Source of the DNA: Actinoplanes utahensis
GTDB lineage: Bacteria; Actinomycetota; Actinomycetes; Mycobacteriales; Micromonosporaceae
Direction: 5' to 3'
DNA: 64,000 nt
NCBI RefSeq assembly: GCF_016862455.1
Contig: NZ_BOMZ01000090.1
Coordinates: 62,001-126,000, forward strand
The notes beneath the pieces are model-generated. The model was not told the origin of the DNA. It was given only the letters and a program-made list of their open reading frames with translations, and did no database searches. The translations under genes were made by a program, and so were the position numbers. Positions 22,751 through 31,708 of this stretch are shown here, piece by piece (the first letter of the stretch is position 1; each line of letters begins with the position of its first letter).

Positions 22751-25501
22751 GTGCCTGCCGAGGACCTGCCCCTGTACGGACGGGACGCGGAACTCGCGTT
22801 GTTGGACCGGCTTCTGACCGATGCGGCCGCGGGCTGTGGTGGGGCGCTTGTCATCCGAGGCGAGCCGGGGATCGGCAAGACCGTGCTGCTCGACTGCCTG
22901 GAGCGATCGGCGTCGCGGCAGCGCATGCGGGTCCTCCGGTCGGTCGGGGCGGAGAGCGAGTCACAGCTGCCCTACGCCGCCGTCCACCAGCTCCTGTACC
23001 CGCTCTTCGGCGGCATCGACGTTCTGCCACCGGCACACCGCTCTGCACTACGGACAGCCGTCGGGCTGGAGGACGGCGAACCGGATGTGTTCGCCGTCGC
23101 CCTCGCCGTCCTCGAACTGGTCACCGAGAGCGCCACCGACCGGCCGGTGGCGCTGATCCTCGACGACCTGCACTGGTTCGACCGCGCCAGCGGCGACGTG
23201 CTGGCATTCCTGGCACGGCGGGTGGCCACCGAACCGGTCCTCGTGGTCGGCGCCACCCGCACCGTGGCGCTGGACGACCCACAGCGCCGCTCCGGCCTGC
23301 CCGACATCGAACTGGGCCGGCTCGCCGGCACCGACGCGGCGGCCCTCCTGGACGCGCGGGCGCCGCAGTTGTCCCACGCGGTACGGCGACGGCTGCTCAC
23401 CGAGGCCGCCGGCAACCCCCTCGCGCTGGTCGAACTGCCGAAGACCGTGACAGGGCAGCCGCCGGGCGGGCCCGTCGACCAGGCTCTACCGATGAACCGC
23501 CGGCTGGAGGCTGCCTTTGCTGCCCGCGCCGAGGCCCTCACCCCGCGTACGACCGCCCTGCTGTCGGTGCTGGCCGCCGACACGACCTGTGATCTGCGCC
23601 GGCTGCTCGCTGCCGCGACCGACATCGCCGGCACGCCTGTCGGCCTGGATGACGCGCAGGAGGCGATCGACGCCGGCCTCATCGAGGTCACGGGAGCATC
23701 CCTGCGGTTCAAGCACCCGCTCATGCGCTCGGCGGTCTACCAACGGGCATCGGTGGCGGATCGTCTGGGCGCCCACCGTGCGCTCGCCGGACAGCTCACC
23801 GGCTTCCCCGACCGCCGGTTGTGGCACCTGGCCGCCGCCACGATCGGCACCGACGAGCCCTTGGCCGGGCAGCTCGAACGCTATGCCGAGCGGGCCCGGG
23901 CCCGGGGAGCGACGATGTCGGCGGTCGCGGCCCTGCGCCGGGCGGGTGAGCTGACCGACGACTCCGGGACAGCCCGGTCGCTGCTGCTGCGGGCGGCCGA
24001 ACTGGCCAGCGAGATGGGCGCCCGGCACGAGGTCGAGCAGTTGCTCGCCAGCAGCGACCTGATCGGGCTCGGACCGGTCGAGCAGGCCCGGCTCACCAAC
24101 GTCATGGAAGTGGTGCGCTACCCGCGATACCGCGACCCGCTGCAACGCGTGCGCGACCTGACCGACATCGCCGCCGCCGCGCACCAGGCCGGCCACCCCG
24201 ACGTGAGCATGCAACTGCTGTGGCGTGCCGCGTCGCGGTGCTTCTTCCAGGCGACCGGCCCGGAGACCGCCGAGGCCAGAAAGAAGGTGGCCGCACTCGT
24301 CGACGTGGCCGCACCGCACCCGGACGACCCGCAGGCGCTGGCGATCCTGGCCTACACGGTTCCGGAGGAGCGTGGGCGGGAGGTGCTGCGGCGGCTACGG
24401 CAGGCCACGAGAGCCGGTCAGGCCGGGTCCGGCCCGGACGCGATGCGCTTCCTGGGCAGCGCGGCGCTCGTTCTCGGCGACTTCGCCCGGAGCTCCGCCT
24501 GCATCGATGTCGCCGCCGCCGACGCGCGCGCCCAGGGCCGGCTCGGAGTGCTGGCCCGGCTGCTCGGCGGCAGCAACTGGGGCCGGCTGTGGCTCGGCCA
24601 GTGGGACCTCGCACATGCGGAACTGACCGAGGCCCGGGCGCTCGCACAGGAGACCGGCGAGGCCTTCTACTCCGTCGCCGCGCAGACCAGCATCGCCACG
24701 ATCACCGCGATGCGCGGCGACCTGGACCAGGCGACGACGCTGTTGGACCAGGTCGCGGCCAGCCCTCTCGCCGACGGCATGCGCTACATCCAGGTCGCTC
24801 TGGCACAGGCCCGCGGGCTGGTGTACCTGTTCCGCGACGACGCCCACGACGCCTACACCGTTCTGGCGCAGACGTTCGACCCCGCCGACCCCAGCTACCA
24901 CCGGTACATGCGCTGGTGGCTGGTGCCGGACCTGCTCGACGCGGCTCTCGCCGCGGGCCGCCTCGACGAGGCCCGTACCCTGATCGCCGAACTGCCGGAT
25001 CTGGCCGACCGGGTCGGTGCGCCGATCCTCGTGCTGGCCGCCCAGTACGCGGCGGTCGTGACCTCCGACGACGCGACCATGGGCGGGATCGAGGCGCTCG
25101 GCGGGGAATTGGGCCGCTGGCCGGTGTACCGGGCCCGGCTCCAGCTGCACCTCGCCCGGCAACTCCGGCGCCGGCGTCAGACCCAGGACGCCCGGAACCT
25201 GCTGCGGAGGGCACGCGACACGTTCGACACGCTCGGAGCCGGACCGTGGGCGGACATGGCCCGCGCCGAACTGCGCGCGGCGGGCGAGCAGAGCCGGCGA
25301 CGGGTGTCGTCGGCACGGGAACGGCTGTCGCCGCAGGAGATGCAGATCGCCGGCATGGCGGCGACGGGGCTGACCAACCGCGAGATCGCCGAGCGCCTGT
25401 TCCTGTCACATCGCACCGTCAGCTCACACCTGTACCGCATCTACCCGAAACTCGGCATCACCCGCCGTGCACAGCTCACCTCGGCCCTCAAGGTCGGATA
25501 G
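22751..25501 (+). CDS. LuxR-type large ATP-binding regulator (LAL family), second copy
   Basis: 916-residue LAL activator beginning at GTG. Walker A GEPGIGKT (37-44), Walker B LILDDLHWFD, central helical repeats rich in Ala/Arg/Leu, and a C-terminal LuxR domain with LSPQEMQIAGMAATGLTNRE and RTVSSHLYRIYPKLGI. It shares architecture and the HLYRI-PKLGI signature with the regulator at 15078-17798, so the two are paralogues bracketing the hydrolase block. The stop overlaps a short GCTCCG repeat. Confidence 0.92.
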   Translation: MPAEDLPLYGRDAELALLDRLLTDAAAGCGGALVIRGEPGIGKTVLLDCLERSASRQRMRVLRSVGAESESQLPYAAVHQLLYPLFGGIDVLPPAHRSALRTAVGLEDGEPDVFAVALAVLELVTESATDRPVALILDDLHWFDRASGDVLAFLARRVATEPVLVVGATRTVALDDPQRRSGLPDIELGRLAGTDAAALLDARAPQLSHAVRRRLLTEAAGNPLALVELPKTVTGQPPGGPVDQALPMNRRLEAAFAARAEALTPRTTALLSVLAADTTCDLRRLLAAATDIAGTPVGLDDAQEAIDAGLIEVTGASLRFKHPLMRSAVYQRASVADRLGAHRALAGQLTGFPDRRLWHLAAATIGTDEPLAGQLERYAERARARGATMSAVAALRRAGELTDDSGTARSLLLRAAELASEMGARHEVEQLLASSDLIGLGPVEQARLTNVMEVVRYPRYRDPLQRVRDLTDIAAAAHQAGHPDVSMQLLWRAASRCFFQATGPETAEARKKVAALVDVAAPHPDDPQALAILAYTVPEERGREVLRRLRQATRAGQAGSGPDAMRFLGSAALVLGDFARSSACIDVAAADARAQGRLGVLARLLGGSNWGRLWLGQWDLAHAELTEARALAQETGEAFYSVAAQTSIATITAMRGDLDQATTLLDQVAASPLADGMRYIQVALAQARGLVYLFRDDAHDAYTVLAQTFDPADPSYHRYMRWWLVPDLLDAALAAGRLDEARTLIAELPDLADRVGAPILVLAAQYAAVVTSDDATMGGIEALGGELGRWPVYRARLQLHLARQLRRRRQTQDARNLLRRARDTFDTLGAGPWADMARAELRAAGEQSRRRVSSARERLSPQEMQIAGMAATGLTNREIAERLFLSHRTVSSHLYRIYPKLGITRRAQLTSALKVG

Positions 25502-25525
25502 GCTCCGGCTCCGGCTCCGGCTCCG
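25502..25525. repeat. Four copies of GCTCCG
   Basis: Perfect 6-base microsatellite, four units, directly after the LAL stop codon. It would encode (AP)n or (GS)n if translated and may mark a slippage site near the broken gene that follows. Confidence 0.9.
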
Positions 25526-25534
25526 ATCGGCGCG

Positions 25535-25914
25535 GTGACGGTGGTGCTGGGCGTGGCCGTCCACCGGTGGGTGGTGCGCCGCACCGAGCGCCGTGAGCCG
25601 ACCGAGCTGCTGGGCGGCATCCGTACGGTCGCGACGGGCGCCGCGCTGCTGGCCCCGGAGGTCACCCGGCAGCTGGTGGGCAGATACGCGGCACGCATCC
25701 GCCCGGCTCGGGGCGCCCCGGACGGCGGCGCGCTGACGCCGCGTGAGTGCTCCGGCTCATCGCGGAGGGCCTGTGCCACAGCGAGATCGCCGTGGCGCTG
25801 GTGATCAGCCACGAGACGGTCAAGACGTACCTGTCCCGCATCCTCACCGAACTCGGCCTGCGCGACCGGGTACAGGCCGTGGTGTACGCGTACCGCCGCG
25901 GCCTGGTGATCTGA
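25535..25914 (+). pseudogene. Frameshifted NarL-type response regulator relic
   Basis: The DNA encodes the end of a receiver domain and linker (ELLGGIRTVATGAALLAPEV) up to LTPRE, then the frame shifts by one base near 25748 and continues VLRLIAEGLCHSEIAVALV, HETVKTYLSRI, a LuxR-type helix-turn-helix ending YAYRRGLVI and TGA at 25912-25914. The phosphorylatable N-terminal receiver half is missing. Loss of one G in GAGGTG would explain the shift. No sensor kinase partner remains nearby. Confidence 0.8.
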
Positions 25915-26367
25915 GCACCGCACCGCCGGTCGTGGCGGGTACCGCTCGTCCGGTGCGCCACGGAATCCGGCTTCTACTACGGACGCTTCGTCATCGGCTT
26001 CGACGACTCGGCCGCCTGTCGTTGCCACCGGATGCGCTCGTTCCCGGGGCACCGAGTAGGCTTGTGCGGCCGCGGTCCATCAGGCGCATCAGACTCGCAG
26101 TGACCTGGTCGGCTGTGCCGCCGATGACGCCCGGGCCTGGATTGCGGCCCTCGAGGTGAGCGAGGGCGGTGGCGACGAGATCAGTGCTCCGCTGTGGGGG
26201 CGGGATGGGCCGGCGGCCTGCCGCTGTGATCTTGAGCGGTCGCGCTGCGCCGGCCGGCTGTCCGCCTTGCCGGTGGGTATGAATACACCCTGCCTGCCAT
26301 GAGCGGATCACCGGTGGCCGCACGGCGTCGTCGGCCATGTTGTTTCATGAGGTGGAGGAAGCGAAAG
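25915..26367. other. Intergenic region without recognised genes
   Basis: About 450 bases; several open frames exist on both strands but none has a ribosome site or recognisable content. A GGAGG for the next gene lies at its right end. I see no hairpin with a U-run. Confidence 0.5.
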
Positions 26368-26730
26368 ATGATCAGTGTGCAGGAGTTCGCCCGTCGGCTC
26401 AGCATGGTCGGGCCCGCGGTCGTGACCAGCCACGATGTCGAGGATCTGGCCGATGCCGCGGGTGTGCGCATCGACCCGGGCCGCGGCATCGATGCCGACC
26501 AGGCTCAGCAGATGCTGGATCACGTCTCCCCGACGGCGCCGGTCAGTGGAACCGCGATGGTGGCGTCGACCTGGCCGCCGGCGGAACCCGCGCGTCCCGC
26601 CGTCGCTCCGGTGGTCTTCTCCAGCGCCGGCGGCCAGGTCGACGCCCCGGCCGATCCGCCGGCACGGCCGCGTAGATCCGGGCAGGCCCGCGCCGGGCAG
26701 CCCGGAAGATCACGGCGATCCGGCAACTGA
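26368..26730 (+). CDS. Hypothetical protein with disordered basic tail
   Basis: 120 residues starting MISVQEFARRLSMVG. The first half looks folded and helical (VVTSHDVEDLADAAGVRID), the second is Pro/Ala/Arg-rich and ends RRSGN, probably disordered and positively charged. GGAGG lies 9 bases before the ATG. The N-terminal part could be a small DNA- or protein-binding helical module, but I recognise no family. Confidence 0.6.
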   Translation: MISVQEFARRLSMVGPAVVTSHDVEDLADAAGVRIDPGRGIDADQAQQMLDHVSPTAPVSGTAMVASTWPPAEPARPAVAPVVFSSAGGQVDAPADPPARPRRSGQARAGQPGRSRRSGN

Positions 26731-26864
26731 TCACCTACCGGGCAGACAGCGGGCCGACGACGGTGGACGTCGCCGGCAACGACACGTTCACGAGCACGTG
26801 TCGGATCGTCATCGCGGCCGGCACCGTCCCGGGGCGCATCGAAGCGAAGGCGCGTGCGGCCTAC

Positions 26865-27971
26865 TCAGGCGGTACGCAGGTCGACGACGTGCCACCGGGC
26901 CGCCCCCGTGCTGGTGGAGTACCACCACACCAGGCCACCGCGGCTCTGTGTGTCGTTCGCGGCGGCGTCCAGTTCGAGGGTCTCCCCGGTGCGGATGTCG
27001 TGGACGAGCAGGGCGGCGGTGCCGGATCGGGGACCGGGTCCGGCGAGGATCTCGAAACGGTCGAGGACGGCGACGTCGGGAACAGCCGTGCGAGCGGTCC
27101 CGCCGGCGATCCGCCGGCGCTCCGACCCGTCGGGCCGCATCAGGTCGATGCGGTCCGACCCGTCGGGCCGCATCAGGTCGATGCGGGACAGGCCGTCATC
27201 GCCGGTCACCATGACGCGGCACCAGGTGGGACTGCATGCCGCGAACTCCCCGGCGGTGGTGGGCACCGTGATCTCACGGCCGGTGCTCATGTTCCGGAGC
27301 AGGGTGGCGCCGGCGCCGCCGCTGGCGCCGTCGTCGAGCCACGGCCATGCCGCCATCGTCCATTCGCCCGGTAGCCGGTCGACCCGGACGGGACCGCCGC
27401 GCAACGACACCGACCGGATCTCCGTGGAGGCGGCGCCGTCCTCCGGCGCGGTGGTCCAGTACACCCGGCCGTCATGATGCACCAGGTCGTACTCGCTGCC
27501 GTGGAACAGCACGGCGCCGGTGTCGGCGGTGAGACGCCGGGCGGGTCCGCCGGCGCCGATGCTCGCGGCCCAGATCTCCGGTGGCCTGCCGTCGGCGAAC
27601 TCGGTCCAGACGACATCGTCACCGGCCGCGGTCAGGTTCTCGAAGCGGGGACTGCCCGCCGTGGCCATTCGGCGCAACTCCCGTGGCTCGCCGGCCGCGG
27701 CTCGTAGCAGGAGCCGAAGGAATCGATCGTCCTCGCTGGGCGCGGTGCCCACCACCGTGGCCGTGTCGAGGAAGAGCAGGGGCCGCAGCGGCAGGTCGTC
27801 GATCGTGCTGACCCGCGCTGCCGGCCAGGCGGCCGCCGCGGTCACCCGTCCGCCCGGCGTGGCCGGCTCGGATTCGGCGGGGCCGCCCCCGATCACCAGG
27901 GCGCCGGTCGCGGCGAACGCGACGGCCAGACTGACGAGGGCGAGACCGCGGGCCTGACTCGTGGCGGTCAT
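26865..27971 (-). CDS. Exported TolB/WD40-like beta-propeller protein
   Basis: 368 residues. An N-terminal hydrophobic segment (ALVSLAVAFAATGALVIGG) acts as signal anchor. The rest is strands with repeated blade signatures (DDVVWTEFADGRPPEIWAA, RRLTADTG, LVHHDGRVYWTT, EIRSVSLRGG), typical of DPP-IV/TolB-like propellers. A perfect 33-base duplication gives RIDLMRPDGSD twice. The ATG overlaps the stop of the TIGR03943 gene (ATGA), so it is the third gene of an operon with a membrane permease. Binding partner unknown; perhaps an extracytoplasmic substrate or metal sensor. Confidence 0.8.
   Translation of the reverse strand: MTATSQARGLALVSLAVAFAATGALVIGGGPAESEPATPGGRVTAAAAWPAARVSTIDDLPLRPLLFLDTATVVGTAPSEDDRFLRLLLRAAAGEPRELRRMATAGSPRFENLTAAGDDVVWTEFADGRPPEIWAASIGAGGPARRLTADTGAVLFHGSEYDLVHHDGRVYWTTAPEDGAASTEIRSVSLRGGPVRVDRLPGEWTMAAWPWLDDGASGGAGATLLRNMSTGREITVPTTAGEFAACSPTWCRVMVTGDDGLSRIDLMRPDGSDRIDLMRPDGSERRRIAGGTARTAVPDVAVLDRFEILAGPGPRSGTAALLVHDIRTGETLELDAAANDTQSRGGLVWWYSTSTGAARWHVVDLRTA
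27121..27186 (-). repeat. Perfect 33-base tandem duplication
   Basis: Two identical adjacent 33-base units (27121-27153 and 27154-27186) inside the propeller gene encode the 11-residue unit DRIDLMRPDGS twice. Identity implies a recent in-frame duplication. Confidence 0.97.
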
Positions 27972-28681
27972 TCGTACGTCTGCCGGGGCGCGGTCGTCTT
28001 CTGCCAACTCGTCACCGCGAGGTACGGCACGTCGGCTTTGTTGACGGGATCCTTCACCACCCGGTCGTGGTAGGTCCCGACCACCTGGACCCAGGTGTCC
28101 GCGGGCGCGTCGACCCGGACGTCGCCGGTCAGCCCCACCTTGATCGGGCGGCCGTCCGCCGCGCAGCACGCCAGCACCATCCGGGCCAGCATCGGCTGCC
28201 CGTCCGGGCCCGCGGTGACGAAGCCGATGAGCCGAACCCGGCGACCGGCAAGGGTGTGGCCGTCGTCGAACACCGCCCGGGACGCGTAGTCCATCAGGCT
28301 GAGCGGCACGGGATCGCCCGGGGGCAGGGGCGCGAACTCCGAATCGGCGGGGACGGCGGCGAGGGCGGTGCCGGACTGGCCGGCGGCGTACGCGCCGAGC
28401 GCCGGGGGCGTGATCAGCACCAAGCCGAGCGCCGGCAGGATCAGCAGCCATCCGACGCGTGGCTCGTGATGGGCGTGGCCGGGGTCGCCGTCGCCGGCCG
28501 TACCGGTACGCAGATCGTAGTAGAGGGTCATGACGGCGGCTGCCAGCAGCATGACGCCGGCCACGATGAGGAACGGCCGCAGGCCCTCCTTGACGTAGCG
28601 CAGGTAGACGTCGGTGAGGCTGGCCTTGAGGATCGCCCCGCCGAGCAACGTCAGCACGATCGCTTGTGCTCGGCGGTTCAC
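27968..28681 (-). CDS. TIGR03943-type membrane protein
   Basis: 237-residue partner of ArsP/DUF318 permeases. Two or three N-terminal membrane segments (AIVLTLLGGAIL, FLIVAGVMLLAAAVMTLYY, VGWLLILPALGLVLI), a His-rich loop (GHAHHEP) and an extracytoplasmic domain with the family motif RMVLACCAADGRPIKVGL and ending in a VVGTYHDRVVKDP OB-like segment. The GTG start overlaps the permease stop (GTGA); its stop overlaps the propeller ATG. The pair is widespread in actinomycetes; a role in metal/metalloid or small-molecule transport is suspected. Confidence 0.85.
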   Translation of the reverse strand: MNRRAQAIVLTLLGGAILKASLTDVYLRYVKEGLRPFLIVAGVMLLAAAVMTLYYDLRTGTAGDGDPGHAHHEPRVGWLLILPALGLVLITPPALGAYAAGQSGTALAAVPADSEFAPLPPGDPVPLSLMDYASRAVFDDGHTLAGRRVRLIGFVTAGPDGQPMLARMVLACCAADGRPIKVGLTGDVRVDAPADTWVQVVGTYHDRVVKDPVNKADVPYLAVTSWQKTTAPRQTYE

Positions 28682-29724
28682 CAGAGCACCACCCCGACGC
28701 CGGTGCCGACCACGACGGCCGTCACGAAGGTGACCGGCGCGAACCGGGAGGCGAACCGCCGGCCGAACACCCCGGCCTGCATCGAGATCAGCTTGAGATC
28801 GACCATCGGGCCCACCACCAGGAACACCAGCCGGGACGTCAACGAGAACTGCGACAGGGACGCGGCGACGAACGCGTCGGCCTCGCTGCAGATCGACAGA
28901 AGGACGGCCAGCGTGGCCAGGACCAGCACGGACAGGACCGGATCGGCGGCGAGTCCCTGCAGCCATGACTCGGGCACGACCACGTTGATGGTCGCGGCGG
29001 CCGCCGCTCCGATGACCAGGAAGCCGCCGGCGTGCATGACGTCGTGCCGGCAGGCTGCCCAGAACGCCCGGGCCCGTGAGCTGTCGTCGAGATCGGACCG
29101 GCGTGGCAGGCGGATCCATTCGCTCTTGCCCAGGCGCAGCCACAGCCAGCCCATCGCGATCGCGACGGTCAGGCTGGCGGCGGCCCGCGCGGCCACCATC
29201 TCCGGGTTGCCGGGGAAGGCGACCGCGGTCGCGGTCAGGACGATCGGGTTGATCGCCGGTGCCGCCAGCAGGAAGGCCAGGGCTGCGGCGGGTGTGACGC
29301 CCCGGCGGATCAGCGAGCCGGCGATCGGCACGCTGCCGCATTCGCATCCGGGCAGGATCACTCCGGCCAGGCCGGCGGCGGGCACGGCCGCGGCGGGATG
29401 CCGCGGCAGGGCCCTGGCCCAGAACGACCGGGGTACGAAGACGGCGATCACGGCGGACAGCACGACACCGAAGACCAGGAACGGCATCGCCTGCACCAGT
29501 ACGGAGACGAACACCGTGGTCCACGTCTGCAGGCGGGGGTCGGAGACGGTATCGGCGAGGGGATCGCGGAACACGACGAGAAGGAGAAGCAGAAGCGCCA
29601 GCCATTCCACCGAGCCGAAACGCCAGGACCCGGGCTGTGTGGCCGGCGCCGGCGGCACGGGAGGATCGGCAGCGTGCGGGGCCGGTCGCGTGCGTGTCGC
29701 GGCGCTTTCAGTGGGGTTCGACAA
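28678..29724 (-). CDS. ArsP/DUF318-family permease
   Basis: 348-residue membrane protein with eight or nine segments. The family hallmark PGCECGSVPIAG (near residue 125) carries paired cysteines, and LSICSEADAFVAASL (near 270) a third conserved Cys with acidic residues. Members include methylarsenite efflux ArsP; others transport unknown substrates. The N-terminal 30 residues are Pro/Ala-rich. First gene of the three-gene overlapping operon, preceded by an AT-richer promoter region. The substrate cannot be read from sequence; the ars-like locus at 60 kb is separate. Confidence 0.86.
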   Translation of the reverse strand: MSNPTESAATRTRPAPHAADPPVPPAPATQPGSWRFGSVEWLALLLLLLVVFRDPLADTVSDPRLQTWTTVFVSVLVQAMPFLVFGVVLSAVIAVFVPRSFWARALPRHPAAAVPAAGLAGVILPGCECGSVPIAGSLIRRGVTPAAALAFLLAAPAINPIVLTATAVAFPGNPEMVAARAAASLTVAIAMGWLWLRLGKSEWIRLPRRSDLDDSSRARAFWAACRHDVMHAGGFLVIGAAAAATINVVVPESWLQGLAADPVLSVLVLATLAVLLSICSEADAFVAASLSQFSLTSRLVFLVVGPMVDLKLISMQAGVFGRRFASRFAPVTFVTAVVVGTGVGVVLW

Positions 29725-29974
29725 CGCACTCCCGTTCCGACGCGATGCTCGCCCGACGAGCGCTCTGAGTCATGACCGTCAATCAATTTACCGATTCATG
29801 GCGCAGATGCAATATGCCGCCGCGGCATTGATCCACCCGTCGGATGTTTCATTTACATGCTCAATTGCTGATGTGTTGAGAATGTCACGGACCCGAGTGA
29901 ATCCGAGGACGCCGGAATCGACGGGCCCGATTCCTGCCGTGTGCCGGCACGGCCGTTTCCGCTCCCGGTCCGTG
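29725..29974. other. AT-richer upstream region of the permease operon
   Basis: The stretch 29770-29890 is clearly less GC-rich than the surroundings (CAATCAATTTACCGATTCATG and similar), as expected for a promoter region or recently acquired DNA. A small palindrome TGCCG-CCG-CGGCA lies near 29816-29828. I see no gene here. Confidence 0.45.
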
Positions 29975-30155
29975 GCGAGAGCGGCCGTCGCCCGGCGGTC
30001 GGGGTCAGCGTGCCGGTGTAGGTGCCGGCCGCGGTGTCCGGCGGCACGCTCAGCCGCAGACCGGCGTCGAGCCGGGCGGTGCCCCCTCCCGCACCGGCGG
30101 GAGCGGTCGCCGGCACAGCCCCGTCACCGAGGCCCGTGCCGGGCTGCCTCGCCAC
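29975..30155 (-). pseudogene. Possible relic of a secreted surface protein C-terminus
   Basis: On the minus strand a fragment reads DAGLRLSVPPDTAAGTYTGT followed by LTPT, the typical last strand of actinobacterial surface proteins that end in similar words. The frame then runs into unrelated residues and no credible start or upstream domain is present. Tentative. Confidence 0.3.
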
Positions 30156-30289
30156 GGGGGGAGCAGCGACCGGGCATCTCGATCGGGACGGGATTCGCCA
30201 TTCCGCCGCAGGGCTGCCGCCTGCACCGATACCGTCCAGACGATCAATCCGGACGGGGGCGGATCCTGCTCACACCACCCATCGAGCCG

Positions 30290-31267
30290 ATGCGGGCCGC
30301 CACAGTCCGGGACCTGCTGGCGCCGCGCACCCGCGGCACCCCGCAGTACGAGATCAAGTTCGACGGCTGGCGGCTGCTCTGCTTCGCCCATGGCGATCGG
30401 ATCCAGTTGCAGTCGAGGCAACGGAAGATCGTCACCGGCTACTTCCCGGACGTGATCGGGAACGTCGGCGCCGCGCTGCTGCCCGATGTCGTCCTCGACG
30501 GGGAGGTGATCATCTGGGACGACGAGGCCGGCCGGACATCGTTCTCAGCACTCCACCGCCGTATCACCGCAGGCCGACGCCTCGACGCCGAAGTCCGCGC
30601 CCGCCCGGCCACCTATGTCGTCTTCGACCTCCTCGAGGTCGACGGCGTCGAGATCGTGAGCCGGCCGCTGCTGGAGCGGCGCATGCTCCTCGAAGAGCTG
30701 CTCGTCGACCAGCCTCCCGGTCTCACCCTCTGCCCGGCCACCCGAGATCCCGGCGAAGCACGATCGTGGTTCGACGAATTCCACGTCACCGGGGCCGAAG
30801 GCGTGATCATCAAGGATCTCGCGAGCCGATACAGTCCGCACGGGCCGGGTTGGTGGAAGTGGAAGCGGCACGCCACCACGGAAGCCGTCATCGGGGGAGT
30901 GCTCGGCAGCCGGCACGATCCGGCCGTGCTCCTGCTGGGCCGATTCACCGACTGCGGCCGCCTGCAGTACGTCGGCCGGACCACCCCACTCTCACCCGCA
31001 CAGCGCAGCGAGCTGGCGGGCGTGCTGTCCGCCGCGGTCGGCCATCCGTGGCGCAATCCGCTGCCGGCGGCCTGGTCCGGGCAGGTCGACCGGCGTGAGC
31101 CGGTCGGCTACACACCGGTCGAGCCACTCCAGGTGGCCGAGATCGCGGTGGACGAGGCCTACGAGCACGGCCGGTGGCGCCACCCCGTCCGGTACGTGCG
31201 ATTACGGGGTGACCTGGAACCTGCCGACGTCCAGCCGGCCTCCGGGACCAGCCCACTCACCGTGTGA
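30290..31267 (+). CDS. ATP-dependent DNA ligase, stand-alone LigC type
   Basis: 325 residues from the ATG. Adenylation motif I is YEIKFDGWR with the catalytic Lys, motif III VVFDLLEVDG, motif IV EGVIIKDLAS and motif V WWKWKR; a C-terminal OB domain follows (RLQYVGRTT). No polymerase or nuclease domain is attached, unlike LigD, so it fits the LigC class used in repair ligation. The family N-terminus usually begins with a PP-EPM block; here that block (TPPIEPM) starts at about 30272, so a non-ATG start just upstream is likely. No Ku or LigD polymerase gene is adjacent. Confidence 0.87.
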   Translation: MRAATVRDLLAPRTRGTPQYEIKFDGWRLLCFAHGDRIQLQSRQRKIVTGYFPDVIGNVGAALLPDVVLDGEVIIWDDEAGRTSFSALHRRITAGRRLDAEVRARPATYVVFDLLEVDGVEIVSRPLLERRMLLEELLVDQPPGLTLCPATRDPGEARSWFDEFHVTGAEGVIIKDLASRYSPHGPGWWKWKRHATTEAVIGGVLGSRHDPAVLLLGRFTDCGRLQYVGRTTPLSPAQRSELAGVLSAAVGHPWRNPLPAAWSGQVDRREPVGYTPVEPLQVAEIAVDEAYEHGRWRHPVRYVRLRGDLEPADVQPASGTSPLTV

Positions 31268-31441
31268 CGCGGGCCGGCCGGTGAGGTGAGCCGCTGACCG
31301 CGGCGGGTGCCAGACCGGGGGAGGGCTCGCGGTCGACGCCGGTCTTCGCATCGAGGTCCACCGGGCCGGCCGTAGTCTGCGGGACAGCCGGCGGCCCTTT
31401 CAATCGATTATGCTCGATCGATTTCGAGCAAAGGACAGCGA

Positions 31442-31708
31442 ATGATCGGCGTACGACGAGCCGGAGCATGGGCCATGAGCCTGGTGCTGACAACGGCGGC
31501 CCTTGTCGGCTTGAGCAGTTCTCCAGCGCATGCGGCGGAGTGCCGGGAAAACTATGTGTCTGGCGGCTGGAACGTAACCGTCTGCCTGACCAAGCAAATT
31601 TCAACAGCTCCGGAGGGCGCATCCTGCGCATCCGCGGACCCGAGGTGTGGCTTGGCCGCTGAGCTTGTCGTTCAACCAGGCCGGCGGGGCTTCGTGCACC
31701 TCTGGTGA
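31442..31708 (+). CDS. Small secreted protein truncated by an insertion element
   Basis: A clear signal peptide (MIGVRRAGAWAMSLVLTTAA then LVGLSSSPAHA) precedes a short mature region starting AECRENYVSGGWNVTVCLTK. AAAGGA lies five to six bases before the ATG. From about codon 73 the frame reads the left end of the insertion relic at 31659, so the last 16 residues are element-derived and the original C-terminus is lost. The parent looks like a small actinomycete secreted protein of unknown function. The 174 bases before it hold only a GCTCG/CGAGC mini-palindrome. Confidence 0.6.
   Translation: MIGVRRAGAWAMSLVLTTAALVGLSSSPAHAAECRENYVSGGWNVTVCLTKQISTAPEGASCASADPRCGLAAELVVQPGRRGFVHLW
31659..31677 (+). 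repeat. Left terminal inverted repeat of the IS relic
   Basis: CTGAGCTTGTCGTTCAACC; lacks one T compared with the right end. It replaces the 3' end of the secreted-protein gene. Confidence 0.75.

Noticed and set aside
25991..26338. Minus-strand frame of 115 residues
   Set aside because: No ribosome site, low-complexity composition and no recognisable motif.
28067..30289. Long plus-strand frame extending the ligase upstream to more than 1000 residues
   Set aside because: It lies opposite the permease and TIGR03943 genes, and its composition before the ligase motifs is antisense shadow.
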